Assembly: GCA_910577925.1 (NCBI GenBank)
Contig: CAJTOI010000015.1
Location: forward strand, 24,090-88,089
Source: an uncultured Roseburia sp.
Lineage (GTDB): Bacteria; Bacillota; Clostridia; Lachnospirales; Lachnospiraceae
Direction: 5' to 3'
DNA length: 64,000 nucleotides
In this document: in pieces, positions 9,158 to 17,211 of the stretch
How positions within the stretch are numbered: position 1 is the stretch's first letter
How the letters are laid out: every line of letters begins with the position of its first letter
Position numbers and translations under genes: made by a program
Notes under the pieces: model-generated
The model's input: the letters and a program-made list of their open reading frames with translations, nothing else
What the model was told of the DNA's origin: nothing
Databases searched by the model: none

Positions 9158-9571
9158 TCACAGCGATACTACCGTATTCTCCGCGATCAGCCGCAGCACT
9201 CTTCCCGCGCTCCGCTTTAAGTCCGAGAGCAGCGCCTCACCCGATTCCACGCCCGCTACAATCGCTTCCACCTGGTCGGGCCGCCCCGGCAAAATGACAT
9301 TCAGGATTCCGTGCGGCTCATACAGTTTGCTCGTCGTCGTTCCGCTCGCTTCCATCGCGGTCACGAGACGCTCCCCTCTTGTTCCTCCGCCGGCATCGTC
9401 GCGCGCCGTCACCGTCCAGTAATATCTCGCGTGCGGGTTTAACGCAAGCGGGACTTCCGTCCCGAGCGAATCCGCATGCTCCTGATATCCGGTATCCGTC
9501 AGTATATCCGTAAATTCCGCATCCGTCCCTTTCCGGTATCCGGCCCGCCATGATACCGCCGTCGCCGTCAC
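9158..9571 (-). pseudogene. chimeric remnant: rhamnosidase N-terminal piece joined to GH3 C-terminal piece
   Basis: A frame of 137 residues starts with GTG at 9571, overlapping the GH2 stop by GTGA. Residues 1-70 (SWRAGYRKGTDAEFTDILTD, DTGYQEHADSLG, LNPHARYYWTVTARDDAGG) resemble the N-terminal Ig-like domain of alpha-L-rhamnosidases, where the motif precedes a much larger enzyme. Residues 75-137 (GILNVILPGRPDQVEAIVAG, SDLKRSAGRVLRLI) resemble the extreme C-terminus of a GH3 enzyme. No known protein combines these two parts alone, so the best reading is a deletion that fused the start of one glycosidase gene to the end of another. It lies between the intact GH2 and the broken GH3. Confidence 0.6.
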
Positions 9572-11880
9572 TGCTTTTTTATTTTCTGCAGCGCTGCGTT
9601 TAAGCTTTTGACCTGTTCCGGCGCAACCGCTTCGCCCGCCTGCTTTAAGAGTGCGGAAACTTTCATACCGGCCATCATTCTCTGCAGATTTTCGTTCCCG
9701 GCCGTGCTCTCCGCCACATCCCCGCGGGAAGCCCTCGCCTGCGCCATGATTTGCTCCATAAGAACTGCGGTCCGCGGATTTCTCATCAGATCCCCCATCG
9801 TATCCTCGATAGAATAGCAGGATATGTCAAGCTCCTCTCTGTCAAACCAGTTTATGATGTCCTCTTTCAAAAACACATACTCGTCGTTTGGCTTCGATAC
9901 CTTCCGCACAGTAATCTTATCTTTGTACTCCTCCCCGGAAGCCTCCTGTCCGCACGCTCTGCCGACCGCCCGAATCTCATGCGTCCCGCTGATTGCAACA
10001 TCGAACGTAAAAATTTTTTGTTCTCCCTCTTTGGTCTCGATCTCTTTTCCGTCCGCGTACAGGGTGACCGCAGGCAGATTCGAGTACACCTTTACCCGCG
10101 TCACCTCCTCCGCTCTGTCTGCGTACCCGCTGTCACAGATGTGGACGAACGGCTCGCCGCTCCAGTGCGCTTTATACAGGTAGAACGCGTCCTTCTTATG
10201 CTTTCTGTCAAAACTCACCAGCCCTTTTTGATTCAATCCGTGCGCGCCGCCCTCGTCGCGCCCGTCCGCCGCAAAATCAAACATGTTCCACGCATGCGTC
10301 GCCCAGAGATACGGGCGCGCCTCGATACATTTTAAAAGATGTTCGTGATAAACCGCCTGAAAGTGCTCCGTATAATCACCGCGCTCGGGAGCGGCTGTCT
10401 GAAATTTCGGATTTGCGTCCGCACCGTACTCGGAAAAGCCGATGATTCGTTTCGGATATTTCTCATGGTATTCGTCAAAGAAGCGGTCGTTTTGGGACAG
10501 TTCCCCGAGATACCAGCCGAAATACAGATTATAGCTCTCGATATCCGGTATCTTATGGATTTCGCTGTCCGTTTCCAGCATAAACGCATGTGCCATCGTG
10601 GTAGGCCGTGTATCGTCCATGCGGTGGCAGAGTTCGTTTAACAACCTGTGATTTTCCAGCATATCCTCATCCACACTGCTGCTCGCCGTAATCTCATTTG
10701 ACAGTCCCCAGCAGACAATCGACGGATGGTGATGACACTGGGTAATCAGTTCTCTCATCTGTGAAAGCGTATTCTCCCTGCCCTCCGGCATGTGCTTTGT
10801 GATATAGGGAATTTCCGCCCACACCACCATACCATATTCGTCGCAGAGGTCGTAAAACTCCTGCGCATGCTGATAATGCGCCAGCCGTACGGTATTTGCG
10901 CCGATCTCTTTTATCAATTCCATGTCCTCCCGGTGCATCTCTTCCGTCAGCGCATTTCCTACGCCGATGCGGTCCTGATGCCGCGAAACGCCGCGCAGCG
11001 GATATTCTCTGCCGTTTAGGAGGAATCCCCGCTCCGGATCAAACGCAATACTCCGGCACCCGAAGCGAAGCTCTGTCATATCCGCCGTCTCCCCGCCGCA
11101 GAGCAGCTCCGCCCGCGCCCGGTACAGATACGGGTCTTTCGTCCCGTCCCAGAGGTGCGGCTGCTCGATGATAAGCGCTGCGGCCGTGTGCGAACCGGCG
11201 TCCGCGTGTGAATCTGTTCCCGCATGCGGCTTTGCCTCGGCGCAGGCAATCTGCTCCCCCGCCGCATCCCATATCGTATAGCGCACCGCATCCCCGCCGT
11301 GCTGCCACGATTCGACTGAAATTTTCGCCTTGCCATCCGCAAGATACGGCGTCACCTTCATGCCCGGCGTGCCGTCCTTTAGCAGCTCAAAATGACATGC
11401 GGGAACCGTAATCAGCCGCACTTTCCGGTAGATACCGCCGTAAAACGTAAAGTCGGCCTTCTGCGGATATACCCTCGTATTCACCCCGTTTTCCACACAC
11501 ACGCACAGCAGATTATCGTCCTTTAACCCGTCCGTGATATCCACGCGGAAGGCGGAATATCCGCCCTCGTGGCGCGCCAGCCGCGTCCCGTTCAAATAGA
11601 CCTCCGCCGTCATCGCGGCGCCCGAAAATTCCAGGATCACTCTGTCTTTGTCCGCGTGTTCCGGCATCGGAAATGTCTTTGCATACATGCAGGTGCCGCG
11701 GTAGTAATCATTGCCGCCGTCCTGCCCGTCTTTTGCATTCCAGGTGTGAGGGAGCGTGACCGCCTCCCAGATACCCGCACCGTCTCTGCTGCATGCGTCC
11801 TTAAAATCCGAATAACCGGCCGGCAGCTCCGCCGTTTTGGCAAAATACCAATCCGTACAAAATTCTTCGATTCTACGCAT
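9568..11880 (-). CDS. glycoside hydrolase family 2 (beta-galactosidase/beta-glucuronidase type)
   Basis: This is a 770-residue GH2 enzyme. The N-terminal jelly-roll domain is marked by VTLPHTWNAKDG, the aromatic YYRGTCMY strand, and AEVYLNGTRLARHEGGYSAF. An Ig-like domain follows, then the catalytic barrel with RGVSRHQDRIGVG, acid/base Glu396 in WGLSNEI and nucleophile Glu484 in GFSEYGAD. There is no signal peptide, so it is cytoplasmic. GGAGG precedes two in-frame ATGs (11886 and 11880); spacing favours 11880. The ribosome binding site lies inside the remnant frame 11873-12016, so translation may depend on that vestigial frame. It is the only intact glycosidase of this locus and hydrolyses a terminal beta-linked sugar from an imported oligosaccharide. 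Which sugar cannot be told from sequence alone. Confidence 0.9.
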   Translation of the reverse strand: MRRIEEFCTDWYFAKTAELPAGYSDFKDACSRDGAGIWEAVTLPHTWNAKDGQDGGNDYYRGTCMYAKTFPMPEHADKDRVILEFSGAAMTAEVYLNGTRLARHEGGYSAFRVDITDGLKDDNLLCVCVENGVNTRVYPQKADFTFYGGIYRKVRLITVPACHFELLKDGTPGMKVTPYLADGKAKISVESWQHGGDAVRYTIWDAAGEQIACAEAKPHAGTDSHADAGSHTAAALIIEQPHLWDGTKDPYLYRARAELLCGGETADMTELRFGCRSIAFDPERGFLLNGREYPLRGVSRHQDRIGVGNALTEEMHREDMELIKEIGANTVRLAHYQHAQEFYDLCDEYGMVVWAEIPYITKHMPEGRENTLSQMRELITQCHHHPSIVCWGLSNEITASSSVDEDMLENHRLLNELCHRMDDTRPTTMAHAFMLETDSEIHKIPDIESYNLYFGWYLGELSQNDRFFDEYHEKYPKRIIGFSEYGADANPKFQTAAPERGDYTEHFQAVYHEHLLKCIEARPYLWATHAWNMFDFAADGRDEGGAHGLNQKGLVSFDRKHKKDAFYLYKAHWSGEPFVHICDSGYADRAEEVTRVKVYSNLPAVTLYADGKEIETKEGEQKIFTFDVAISGTHEIRAVGRACGQEASGEEYKDKITVRKVSKPNDEYVFLKEDIINWFDREELDISCYSIEDTMGDLMRNPRTAVLMEQIMAQARASRGDVAESTAGNENLQRMMAGMKVSALLKQAGEAVAPEQVKSLNAALQKIKKQ

Positions 11881-12016
11881 CTTCATAATCCTCCAGTCTC
11901 CATTCGCCCTTCCAGTCAATCAGCACCCGATCCCCGTCAAACCGGAGCAGAAGCCACACATAGTCTGCCGCGGCAGCACTCGCCGCTCCCCACAAAAAAT
12001 TTTTCGAAAATCCCAT
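11873..12016 (-). pseudogene. GH1 start fused to an unrelated tail (deletion scar)
   Basis: A strong ribosome binding site (ACGGAGGG) precedes the ATG at 12016. Residues 1-15 (MGFSKNFLWGAASAA) are the characteristic N-terminus of GH1 beta-glucosidases and 6-phospho-beta-glucosidases, which continue for about 450 residues. Here the frame passes directly into about 30 residues ending LIDWKGEWRLEDYEDA, which look like the last strands of another protein, then stops at 11873 just inside the GH2 start. The gene body has been lost, but the original promoter and translation start appear to remain and now lead into GH2. It is 47 codons long. Confidence 0.62.
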
Positions 12017-12286
12017 ATATCCCTCCGTTTCTATATAGACGACACATCGCTTCTTTTTTTCCTTAATTTTACTATATCCGTTTTCAAAGATACGAACGTT
12101 TTTTCGTCTTTTAGACTGATAATTCGTTTATATTTTGATTTGGCACTATTTTTCATTCTTTTTCGCTAAATTTATATCTGTCAATCGTTTGGAAATATGC
12201 TATACTACCATCAGTAAACAAAGGAATACACCCTTTTTCCACTGAGCGCAATATCAGCAAAAAATAAAAATATGAGGAGGATTTTT

Positions 12287-12541
12287 ATGAAGCTCAAAGA
12301 AATGATTCCGGCCGTCCCGTTTTTAAACGCGGTGAAGACCTGCCCCGGAGAAGTGTTTTTCCGGACGCCGGAAGGTGACAGGCTGAATCTAAAATCTCTT
12401 TTGTCGGAATATATTTTTATCGGTATCCTAGAAAATCCGCTCCTGCGAAACGCCGGAGAGATCTGCTGTGAGAATGATGCGGACTATGCACTTTTAGAAG
12501 AGTATCTGATCCAATCCGCTCAAAAAGAATTGCAGTTATAA
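12287..12541 (+). CDS. small HPr-like protein lacking the phosphoacceptor His
   Basis: This is an 84-residue protein; ATG 12287 follows GAGGAGG by six bases. The pattern resembles an HPr fold: a first helix region (FLNAVKTCPGEVFF), GDRLNLKSLLSEYIFIGI at the place of the HPr VNxKSILG helix, GEICCENDADYALLEEYL at the place of the last strand and helix. HPr carries His15 in an early THxRPA motif; nothing like it is present, and a CPGEV segment with Cys occupies a nearby place. It therefore cannot act as a normal PTS phosphocarrier. The gene is co-directional with the AraC regulator 18 bases downstream and divergent from the glycosidase locus. A regulatory partner role is possible. The family assignment rests on pattern alone. 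Confidence 0.55.
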   Translation: MKLKEMIPAVPFLNAVKTCPGEVFFRTPEGDRLNLKSLLSEYIFIGILENPLLRNAGEICCENDADYALLEEYLIQSAQKELQL

Positions 12542-12559
12542 ACAAAAATGAGGTGTCTT

Positions 12560-13774
12560 ATGCAAATCGGAGAAAAAACCGCCTTTTTCAGAGAGCTTCT
12601 CTCTATCACAAAAAATGTGTATCTCTGGCATTATACCTATGATATGCTTCCCATCTCATCCAACTGCCCCATGCAGAATATCTTTGTCAATATTTTTGCG
12701 CTGAATCAATGCGGCATTCAGATCTTAGCGCATTTTGACGCACAGGCTTCGCCGCTTATCATCAGCGACCATTTGGGCATGGTGTGGGCCTGCTGCGCAG
12801 ACCGGACAGGTCCCGACAGGTCCGTCTACATTATAGGGCCCGTTTTTACGGCAGACTTTACACTGAAAAATCTCGAAAAAAAAGTGAACGAACATAAAAT
12901 TCCGCTCACCTATAAAAAGACGCTGCTGCAGTTTCTCGCCGATCTTCCGGTCGTACCTGCGACGACGCTGTTTGAGTATGCCCTGATGCTGCACTACACC
13001 GTAACCGGAGAAAAGCTGCAGATCAGTGACCTGACCCATGCTTCCCAAACGGCTCCCTCTGACACCTCCTCTACCGACATATCCGGCCCCTCAAACCATG
13101 CCGGAATCTGGACCGCAGAACAGACACTGTTAAAGATGGTGGAGGACGGCAATTCCAACTGGAAGGATGCCTTAAATAAAATCTCCACTTTAAGCATCGG
13201 CATAAAAATCCAATCCGAAAATCCCCTGCGGCAGGCACAGGATTCGGTCATCATCTTTGTCTCTCTGTGTACGCGTGCCGCTATCCGGGGCGGGTTGTCC
13301 CCGGAAACCGCCTACAATATGAGCGACTATTATATCCAGAATGTCGAGCAATGCCGGACGATTGCCGACGTGACAAACACAAGCCATCAGATGTTCAGCG
13401 ATTTTATCGGGCGCGTACAAAAGACAAAAGAATATTGCCGCTGCTCCGAACCCGTCAGAATCTGTCTGGAATATATCGACCTTCATATTCTCGAGAAGAT
13501 AGCGCTAAAGCAGCTCGCGGCTTACACCGGCTATACGGAATACTACCTCACGAAAAAATTCCGGCGTGAAACAGGTGTCTCTCTGAATGAACACATACGC
13601 AGCCGCAAAATCGAATACGCAAAAATCCTGCTGTCCACCACCGATAAATCCGTCGCTGAAATCAGCGCTGAACTGGGATTCTCAAGCAGAAGCTTCTTTA
13701 CCGATTCCTTTCTGCGCGCGGCCGGAATGACACCCACAGAATTTCGCAAAAAAGCATCGGCATTTATTGAATGA
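12560..13774 (+). CDS. AraC-family transcriptional regulator
   Basis: This is a 404-residue regulator. The last 100 residues contain the two helix-turn-helix motifs of AraC/XylS proteins (ALKQLAAYTGYTEYYLTKKF and KSVAEISAELGFSSRSFFTD), ending in GMTPTEFRKK. The N-terminal 300 residues form a sensory region with a GPVF-containing fold (RSVYIIGPVFTADF) often seen in clostridial AraC proteins beside glycosidase genes; I cannot assign its ligand. ATG 12560 follows GAGGTG. The alternative at 12548 would contain that site. It is transcribed with the HPr-like gene, divergently from the GH1-remnant/GH2/GH3 genes, and probably activates them when the cognate sugar is present. That target locus is largely degraded. 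Confidence 0.88.
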   Translation: MQIGEKTAFFRELLSITKNVYLWHYTYDMLPISSNCPMQNIFVNIFALNQCGIQILAHFDAQASPLIISDHLGMVWACCADRTGPDRSVYIIGPVFTADFTLKNLEKKVNEHKIPLTYKKTLLQFLADLPVVPATTLFEYALMLHYTVTGEKLQISDLTHASQTAPSDTSSTDISGPSNHAGIWTAEQTLLKMVEDGNSNWKDALNKISTLSIGIKIQSENPLRQAQDSVIIFVSLCTRAAIRGGLSPETAYNMSDYYIQNVEQCRTIADVTNTSHQMFSDFIGRVQKTKEYCRCSEPVRICLEYIDLHILEKIALKQLAAYTGYTEYYLTKKFRRETGVSLNEHIRSRKIEYAKILLSTTDKSVAEISAELGFSSRSFFTDSFLRAAGMTPTEFRKKASAFIE

Positions 13775-13822
13775 TTCTCCTTAAAATACCCGCAGCCCGT
13801 CCCCCGTATTCCGCATATCTCC

Positions 13823-14107
13823 TTACATAATTTTCGGCAAACCCATCATAGCGAATGCGGCAATTCCGCCAACTGCATAAAGACCGTTCACAATCAAACA
13901 AATCTTCATCAAATTATTCTGCGCTTTTGCCCTAACATAAGATATGATTGTAAACACTCCGCTGAATATCATAAACGCCGCATAACAGGAAATTATAATT
14001 TCAGCGGCAGGTGACTCTAACGCCCAATCGAACATTCTAAGCGGCAGGATAGTCCACGGAACAAAAAGCATAATGCTGCTGATCGTAGTTAAGATTTTAA
14101 TTTTCAT
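13823..14107 (-). CDS. small membrane protein of the immunity operon
   Basis: This is a 94-residue protein with three probable membrane helices (IMLFVPWTILPL, IIISCYAAFMIFSGVFTIIS, ICLIVNGLYAVGGIAAFAMM). It begins five bases after the stop of the second permease and is the last gene of the ABC operon. Base composition matches the AT-richer island rather than the genes on its left. Similar small membrane proteins sit at the end of some lantibiotic-immunity operons, but I do not recognise a named family, and the function is unknown. Confidence 0.75.
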   Translation of the reverse strand: MKIKILTTISSIMLFVPWTILPLRMFDWALESPAAEIIISCYAAFMIFSGVFTIISYVRAKAQNNLMKICLIVNGLYAVGGIAAFAMMGLPKIM

Positions 14108-14112
14108 ACTGA

Positions 14113-14883
14113 TTATCTCCTTTCAGCCCTTCCGAAGCAGGAACAGGCAATCCATAAACAAATTACTGTGATACAGACAGCAGCAGGCAGCCACGGAACT
14201 AACTCAACCTGTGCTGTATTTAGATTAGACGCTATCTTTCCGTACTCTGCCGTTACCACAAAAAACGGGTAAGCCATAGGATACGCAAACCAGATTTTCG
14301 TGTTAATCATCAATACGGACGGCACAATCGAAGCAAGTCCTATCCCCACAGAGAAAATCGGTGTCTGTATACAGACAGATAGAAGCCAGAAAAAGGTAAG
14401 CATCGGTATAGATGACGCAAGCAGCAGTCCTGCTTCCTTAATTACAAATAACGGCGGCAAAATAAAATTATGGTTCTGCGTTTCTGTCACAATAGCGGCG
14501 CTCAGGTAATACATACCAACTGACATAAGGACTTGGACAGCTGCCAAAGAAAGCAGCACCGCAAACTTTGCCATACATAATTTCGCTGTACTGACCGGCA
14601 GGGCAAGCATTTTCAAAATGCCCTTGCTGCTTCTTTCGGTCTGGTTGAGCAGAACGGTACTGACAACCATACTTGCCGGGAAAATAAACCACGACATTCC
14701 AAGAAAGCCCTGTATCAAAAAATTATATTCCGGAGATATGCCCTCTGCCTGCATTTGAAAGTTCATATCCGCATTTAAAATTGACGGCAGCCATAGGGCA
14801 ATTACCGCTGCTGATAAAATCAGCATTATTTTAGAACGGCGTATTTTCTGAAACTCAACGCCGAGTAATGAAAGAAAACTCAT
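14113..14883 (-). CDS. lantibiotic immunity ABC transporter permease, MutG/CprC type
   Basis: This 256-residue ABC-2-type permease has six probable membrane helices. It starts with SFLSLLGVEFQKIRRSKIML, a cytoplasmic amphipathic start shared with MutG/SpaG-like subunits, and contains the LLNQTERSSKGILKMLALP-like loop usual in this family. Its ATG overlaps the stop of the preceding permease (ATGA). Together with the ATPase and the other permease it forms a transporter that expels lantibiotics or other membrane-targeting peptides. The divergent two-component system probably induces it. No lantibiotic biosynthetic gene is nearby, so this is resistance rather than producer self-immunity. Confidence 0.85.
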   Translation of the reverse strand: MSFLSLLGVEFQKIRRSKIMLILSAAVIALWLPSILNADMNFQMQAEGISPEYNFLIQGFLGMSWFIFPASMVVSTVLLNQTERSSKGILKMLALPVSTAKLCMAKFAVLLSLAAVQVLMSVGMYYLSAAIVTETQNHNFILPPLFVIKEAGLLLASSIPMLTFFWLLSVCIQTPIFSVGIGLASIVPSVLMINTKIWFAYPMAYPFFVVTAEYGKIASNLNTAQVELVPWLPAAVCITVICLWIACSCFGRAERR

Positions 14884-15602
14884 TCCACAGACCTCCTTAC
14901 TTTCAAAAGTAATACTTCCGCAACCGCGATAATGACGGTCTCAGCCACGCCTGCAATCAGCATGTTTCGGATCACATTTCCTGTTGCTCCCGCGAATATC
15001 TGAAACGGCAACGCAAACGGGAATATGGATAAAACGAATTTATCGGCAGGAAGCATTGTTGCCATAAACACACAAATAACTCCAATGCCAAGTGATACCC
15101 ACATATTCTGACAAAGCGATGCAATTAAAAGTGATAACAGCGCTGACGGCAGCATCAAGGCAAAGGCATATCCGAAACTTTTCAGCAGTTCCAATGCAAA
15201 ATTGCCCGAAAGCTCAAACCAATGAGCGGAACAGAAGGCAATGCCAACAGCTTCAAATATTAAGATGACGATTCCCATAACCGCAATCAAAACAGTTTTG
15301 CCAAAGAATAACTCCTGTTCTTTAATGGGCAACATACACATTTTTTGAATCGCATTATCCGCATACTCGGTATGATATAGCAAACACGCGCCTGCCACCA
15401 AGAGCAGAACATTCAGCATAGCCATCGTCTGCCAATTAGCGTCCATCAGAATTTGAATGGGAGCGCTTTCAAGTCCGAGATAAATTTCTGAACGAACTGC
15501 CATATTCACAACAGGAACGGCCGCAGCCAGCAGACCGCCCGCAATGAATGCAGGGATAAATCCTGTCCGTTTCATCTTTTTACATTCCAAACCGAAGGTC
15601 AT
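14880..15602 (-). CDS. lantibiotic immunity ABC transporter permease, MutE/CprB type
   Basis: This 240-residue permease is the first of two in the operon. It begins ECKKMKRTGFIPAFIAGGLL, followed by an extracellular loop and five further helices, including LLLVAGACLLYHTEYADNAI, a characteristic stretch in MutE/EpiE-type subunits. It overlaps the ATPase gene by four bases upstream and the MutG-type gene by four bases downstream, a fully coupled operon. It differs in sequence from its partner, as is typical of heteromeric LanFEG transporters. The role is peptide antibiotic export or immunity in the cytoplasmic membrane. Confidence 0.85.
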   Translation of the reverse strand: MTFGLECKKMKRTGFIPAFIAGGLLAAAVPVVNMAVRSEIYLGLESAPIQILMDANWQTMAMLNVLLLVAGACLLYHTEYADNAIQKMCMLPIKEQELFFGKTVLIAVMGIVILIFEAVGIAFCSAHWFELSGNFALELLKSFGYAFALMLPSALLSLLIASLCQNMWVSLGIGVICVFMATMLPADKFVLSIFPFALPFQIFAGATGNVIRNMLIAGVAETVIIAVAEVLLLKVRRSVE

Positions 15603-16354
15603 CTTGCACCTCCTCTCTGCCTGTTGTCGGCATCAATAAGCGCAAGGAAAGTATCTTCCAGATTATCCGTAGGATAACCCTGTGATACGGCTCTCTGCTT
15701 CAGTTCATCAAGACCTCCCTCAAACAGTAACCGTCCGTGATTGAGAATACCGATGTTGTCCGCCATAAGCTCAATTTCGGAAAGCAGGTGTGAGGACACC
15801 AAAACCGTACAATCAAATTTTTGTGGCAGAGAACGGATAAGCGTTCTGATTTCGTGGATACCCACGGGATCAAGTCCGTTTGTCGGCTCGTCAAGAATAA
15901 GGATAGGCGGTCTGCCAATCAATGCGCTTGCAAGTCCTAATCGCTGTTTCATACCAAGCGAATATTTTTTTGCAAGTCTGTCTTTGTACTGTGTCAGCCC
16001 GACAAGTTCCAGCGCATCCGTAACGTCTGATTTTGGTAATCCCAAAATTTTACATACAATTTCCAGATTTTCCCTGCCGCTTAAATTTCCGTAAAAGGCA
16101 GGGGCTTCAATGAAAGATCCGACTTCCCTCAAAATCTCAACTCGGTCCCCCGGATATTTCTTTCCGTCAATCACAAAAGAACCGCTTGTAGGTTTCGTCA
16201 GTCCGAGAAACAGTTTCATTGTTGTGGATTTGCCTGCTCCGTTCGGACCGAGGAAACCATAAACCTTTCCTTTTGGAATATGAAGATTCACTCCGGATAC
16301 AGCCGTAAAATCTGCATAGGTTTTTGTTAAATTGTTTGTTTCAATGATGTTCAT
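15599..16354 (-). CDS. lantibiotic immunity ABC transporter ATPase, MutF/CprA type
   Basis: This 251-residue ATPase is of the BcrA/LanF class. Walker A is GPNGAGKST near residue 39, the Q-loop region is VGSFIEAPAFYGNLSGRENL, the signature YSLGMKQRLGLA, Walker B PPILILDEPTNGLDP, and the switch His lies in VSSHLLSE. FIEAPAFY is typical of the lantibiotic-immunity branch. ATG 16354 follows AAAGGAGCAGAC. It is the first gene of the exporter operon, divergent from the response regulator, and powers the two permeases downstream. The order ATPase-permease-permease with a divergent regulator and kinase matches Cpr-type modules of clostridia. Confidence 0.92.
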   Translation of the reverse strand: MNIIETNNLTKTYADFTAVSGVNLHIPKGKVYGFLGPNGAGKSTTMKLFLGLTKPTSGSFVIDGKKYPGDRVEILREVGSFIEAPAFYGNLSGRENLEIVCKILGLPKSDVTDALELVGLTQYKDRLAKKYSLGMKQRLGLASALIGRPPILILDEPTNGLDPVGIHEIRTLIRSLPQKFDCTVLVSSHLLSEIELMADNIGILNHGRLLFEGGLDELKQRAVSQGYPTDNLEDTFLALIDADNRQRGGAR

Positions 16355-16384
16355 ATCTGTCTGCTCCTTTCTCGATATGGTTTC

Positions 16385-16440
16385 ATTCTACAGTTCCAAC
16401 CTTGCGGCAGCATTCTCTCTACCTTACATCTACCTTACAT
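16385..16440 (-). promoter_or_regulatory. exporter promoter with tandem 11-bp response-regulator repeats
   Basis: The sequence CTACCTTACAT occurs twice in perfect tandem (16419-16429 and 16430-16440), an 11-bp period that places both copies on one face of the helix. On the minus strand a -10-like TAGAAT lies at 16385-16390 with no convincing -35 element. The repeats would cover about -41 to -62 of the exporter transcript. This is the usual layout for an OmpR/NisR-type activator. Confidence 0.6.
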
Positions 16441-16505
16441 TTATCCGCACATTATAAAATTTCATATTTATATGCTATAATGTGAAACAGAAAGAAGGTG
16501 TCCGT

Positions 16506-17210
16506 ATGGATTTTGAATATTTGAAGAACAAACGCCTGTTGCTCGTTGATGATGAGCAAGAGCTTTTGGATATGGTTGTATCCATTTTAAAAGAGGAAGG
16601 TTTTAATAATACGGCAACTGCTAAGACGATCAAAGAAGCACTTGCTTTGGCAGACAGCTTCCAACCGGAACTTGCAATCCTCGATGTCATGCTGCCGGAC
16701 GGTAACGGTTTCTCTTTAATGGAACAGCTAAAGCAAACGGGTGAATACCCCATATTATTTTTAACCGCCCGCGGAGAGGACGAGGACAAATTCAAAGGCT
16801 TTGGTCTTGGCGCAGATGATTATGTGGTTAAACCATTTTTGCCAAAGGAACTGACATTCCGCATAATGGCTATCTTACGCAGAAGCTATAAACACGAAAA
16901 TCCACTTATAAAATTACAGAACAGCGAAATTGACTTTGACCGTGCAGAAGTAATCAAAGGCCAAGCGCATATTGCTCTGACCGCAAAAGAACATGATATT
17001 CTGGCTGTCTTGTACCGCAATGCAGGTCGCATCGTAACAATAGATGCTCTGTGCGAAGCGGCTTGGGGCGAAAACCCTTTCGGATATGAAAATTCTTTGA
17101 TGGCTCATATAAGACGTATCAGAGAAAAAATCGAATTAAATCCCTCACGTCCCGTATCTTTAATCACGGTTAAGGGATTAGGATATAGACTGATTGTCGG
17201 GAGTAAGTGA
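16506..17210 (+). CDS. OmpR-family response regulator, CprR/NisR type
   Basis: This is a 234-residue response regulator. The receiver domain (residues 1-118) carries the acidic pair DD near residue 15, the phosphoacceptor Asp60 in AILDVMLPDG, FLTARGE and the Lys in DDYVVKPF. The C-terminal winged helix (SEIDFDRAEV to GLGYRLIV) is of the PhoB/OmpR type. ATG 16506 follows GAAGGTG; an earlier in-frame ATG at 16482 lacks a site. It is followed with a one-base gap by the histidine kinase gene. It presumably binds the tandem 11-bp repeats and activates the divergent exporter operon when a peptide antibiotic is sensed. Confidence 0.93.
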   Translation: MDFEYLKNKRLLLVDDEQELLDMVVSILKEEGFNNTATAKTIKEALALADSFQPELAILDVMLPDGNGFSLMEQLKQTGEYPILFLTARGEDEDKFKGFGLGADDYVVKPFLPKELTFRIMAILRRSYKHENPLIKLQNSEIDFDRAEVIKGQAHIALTAKEHDILAVLYRNAGRIVTIDALCEAAWGENPFGYENSLMAHIRRIREKIELNPSRPVSLITVKGLGYRLIVGSK

Positions 17211-17211
17211 T

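Noticed and set aside
12725..13048. Frame antisense to the AraC gene
   Set aside because: Its composition follows the real gene on the other strand, it has no ribosome binding site and no recognisable motif.
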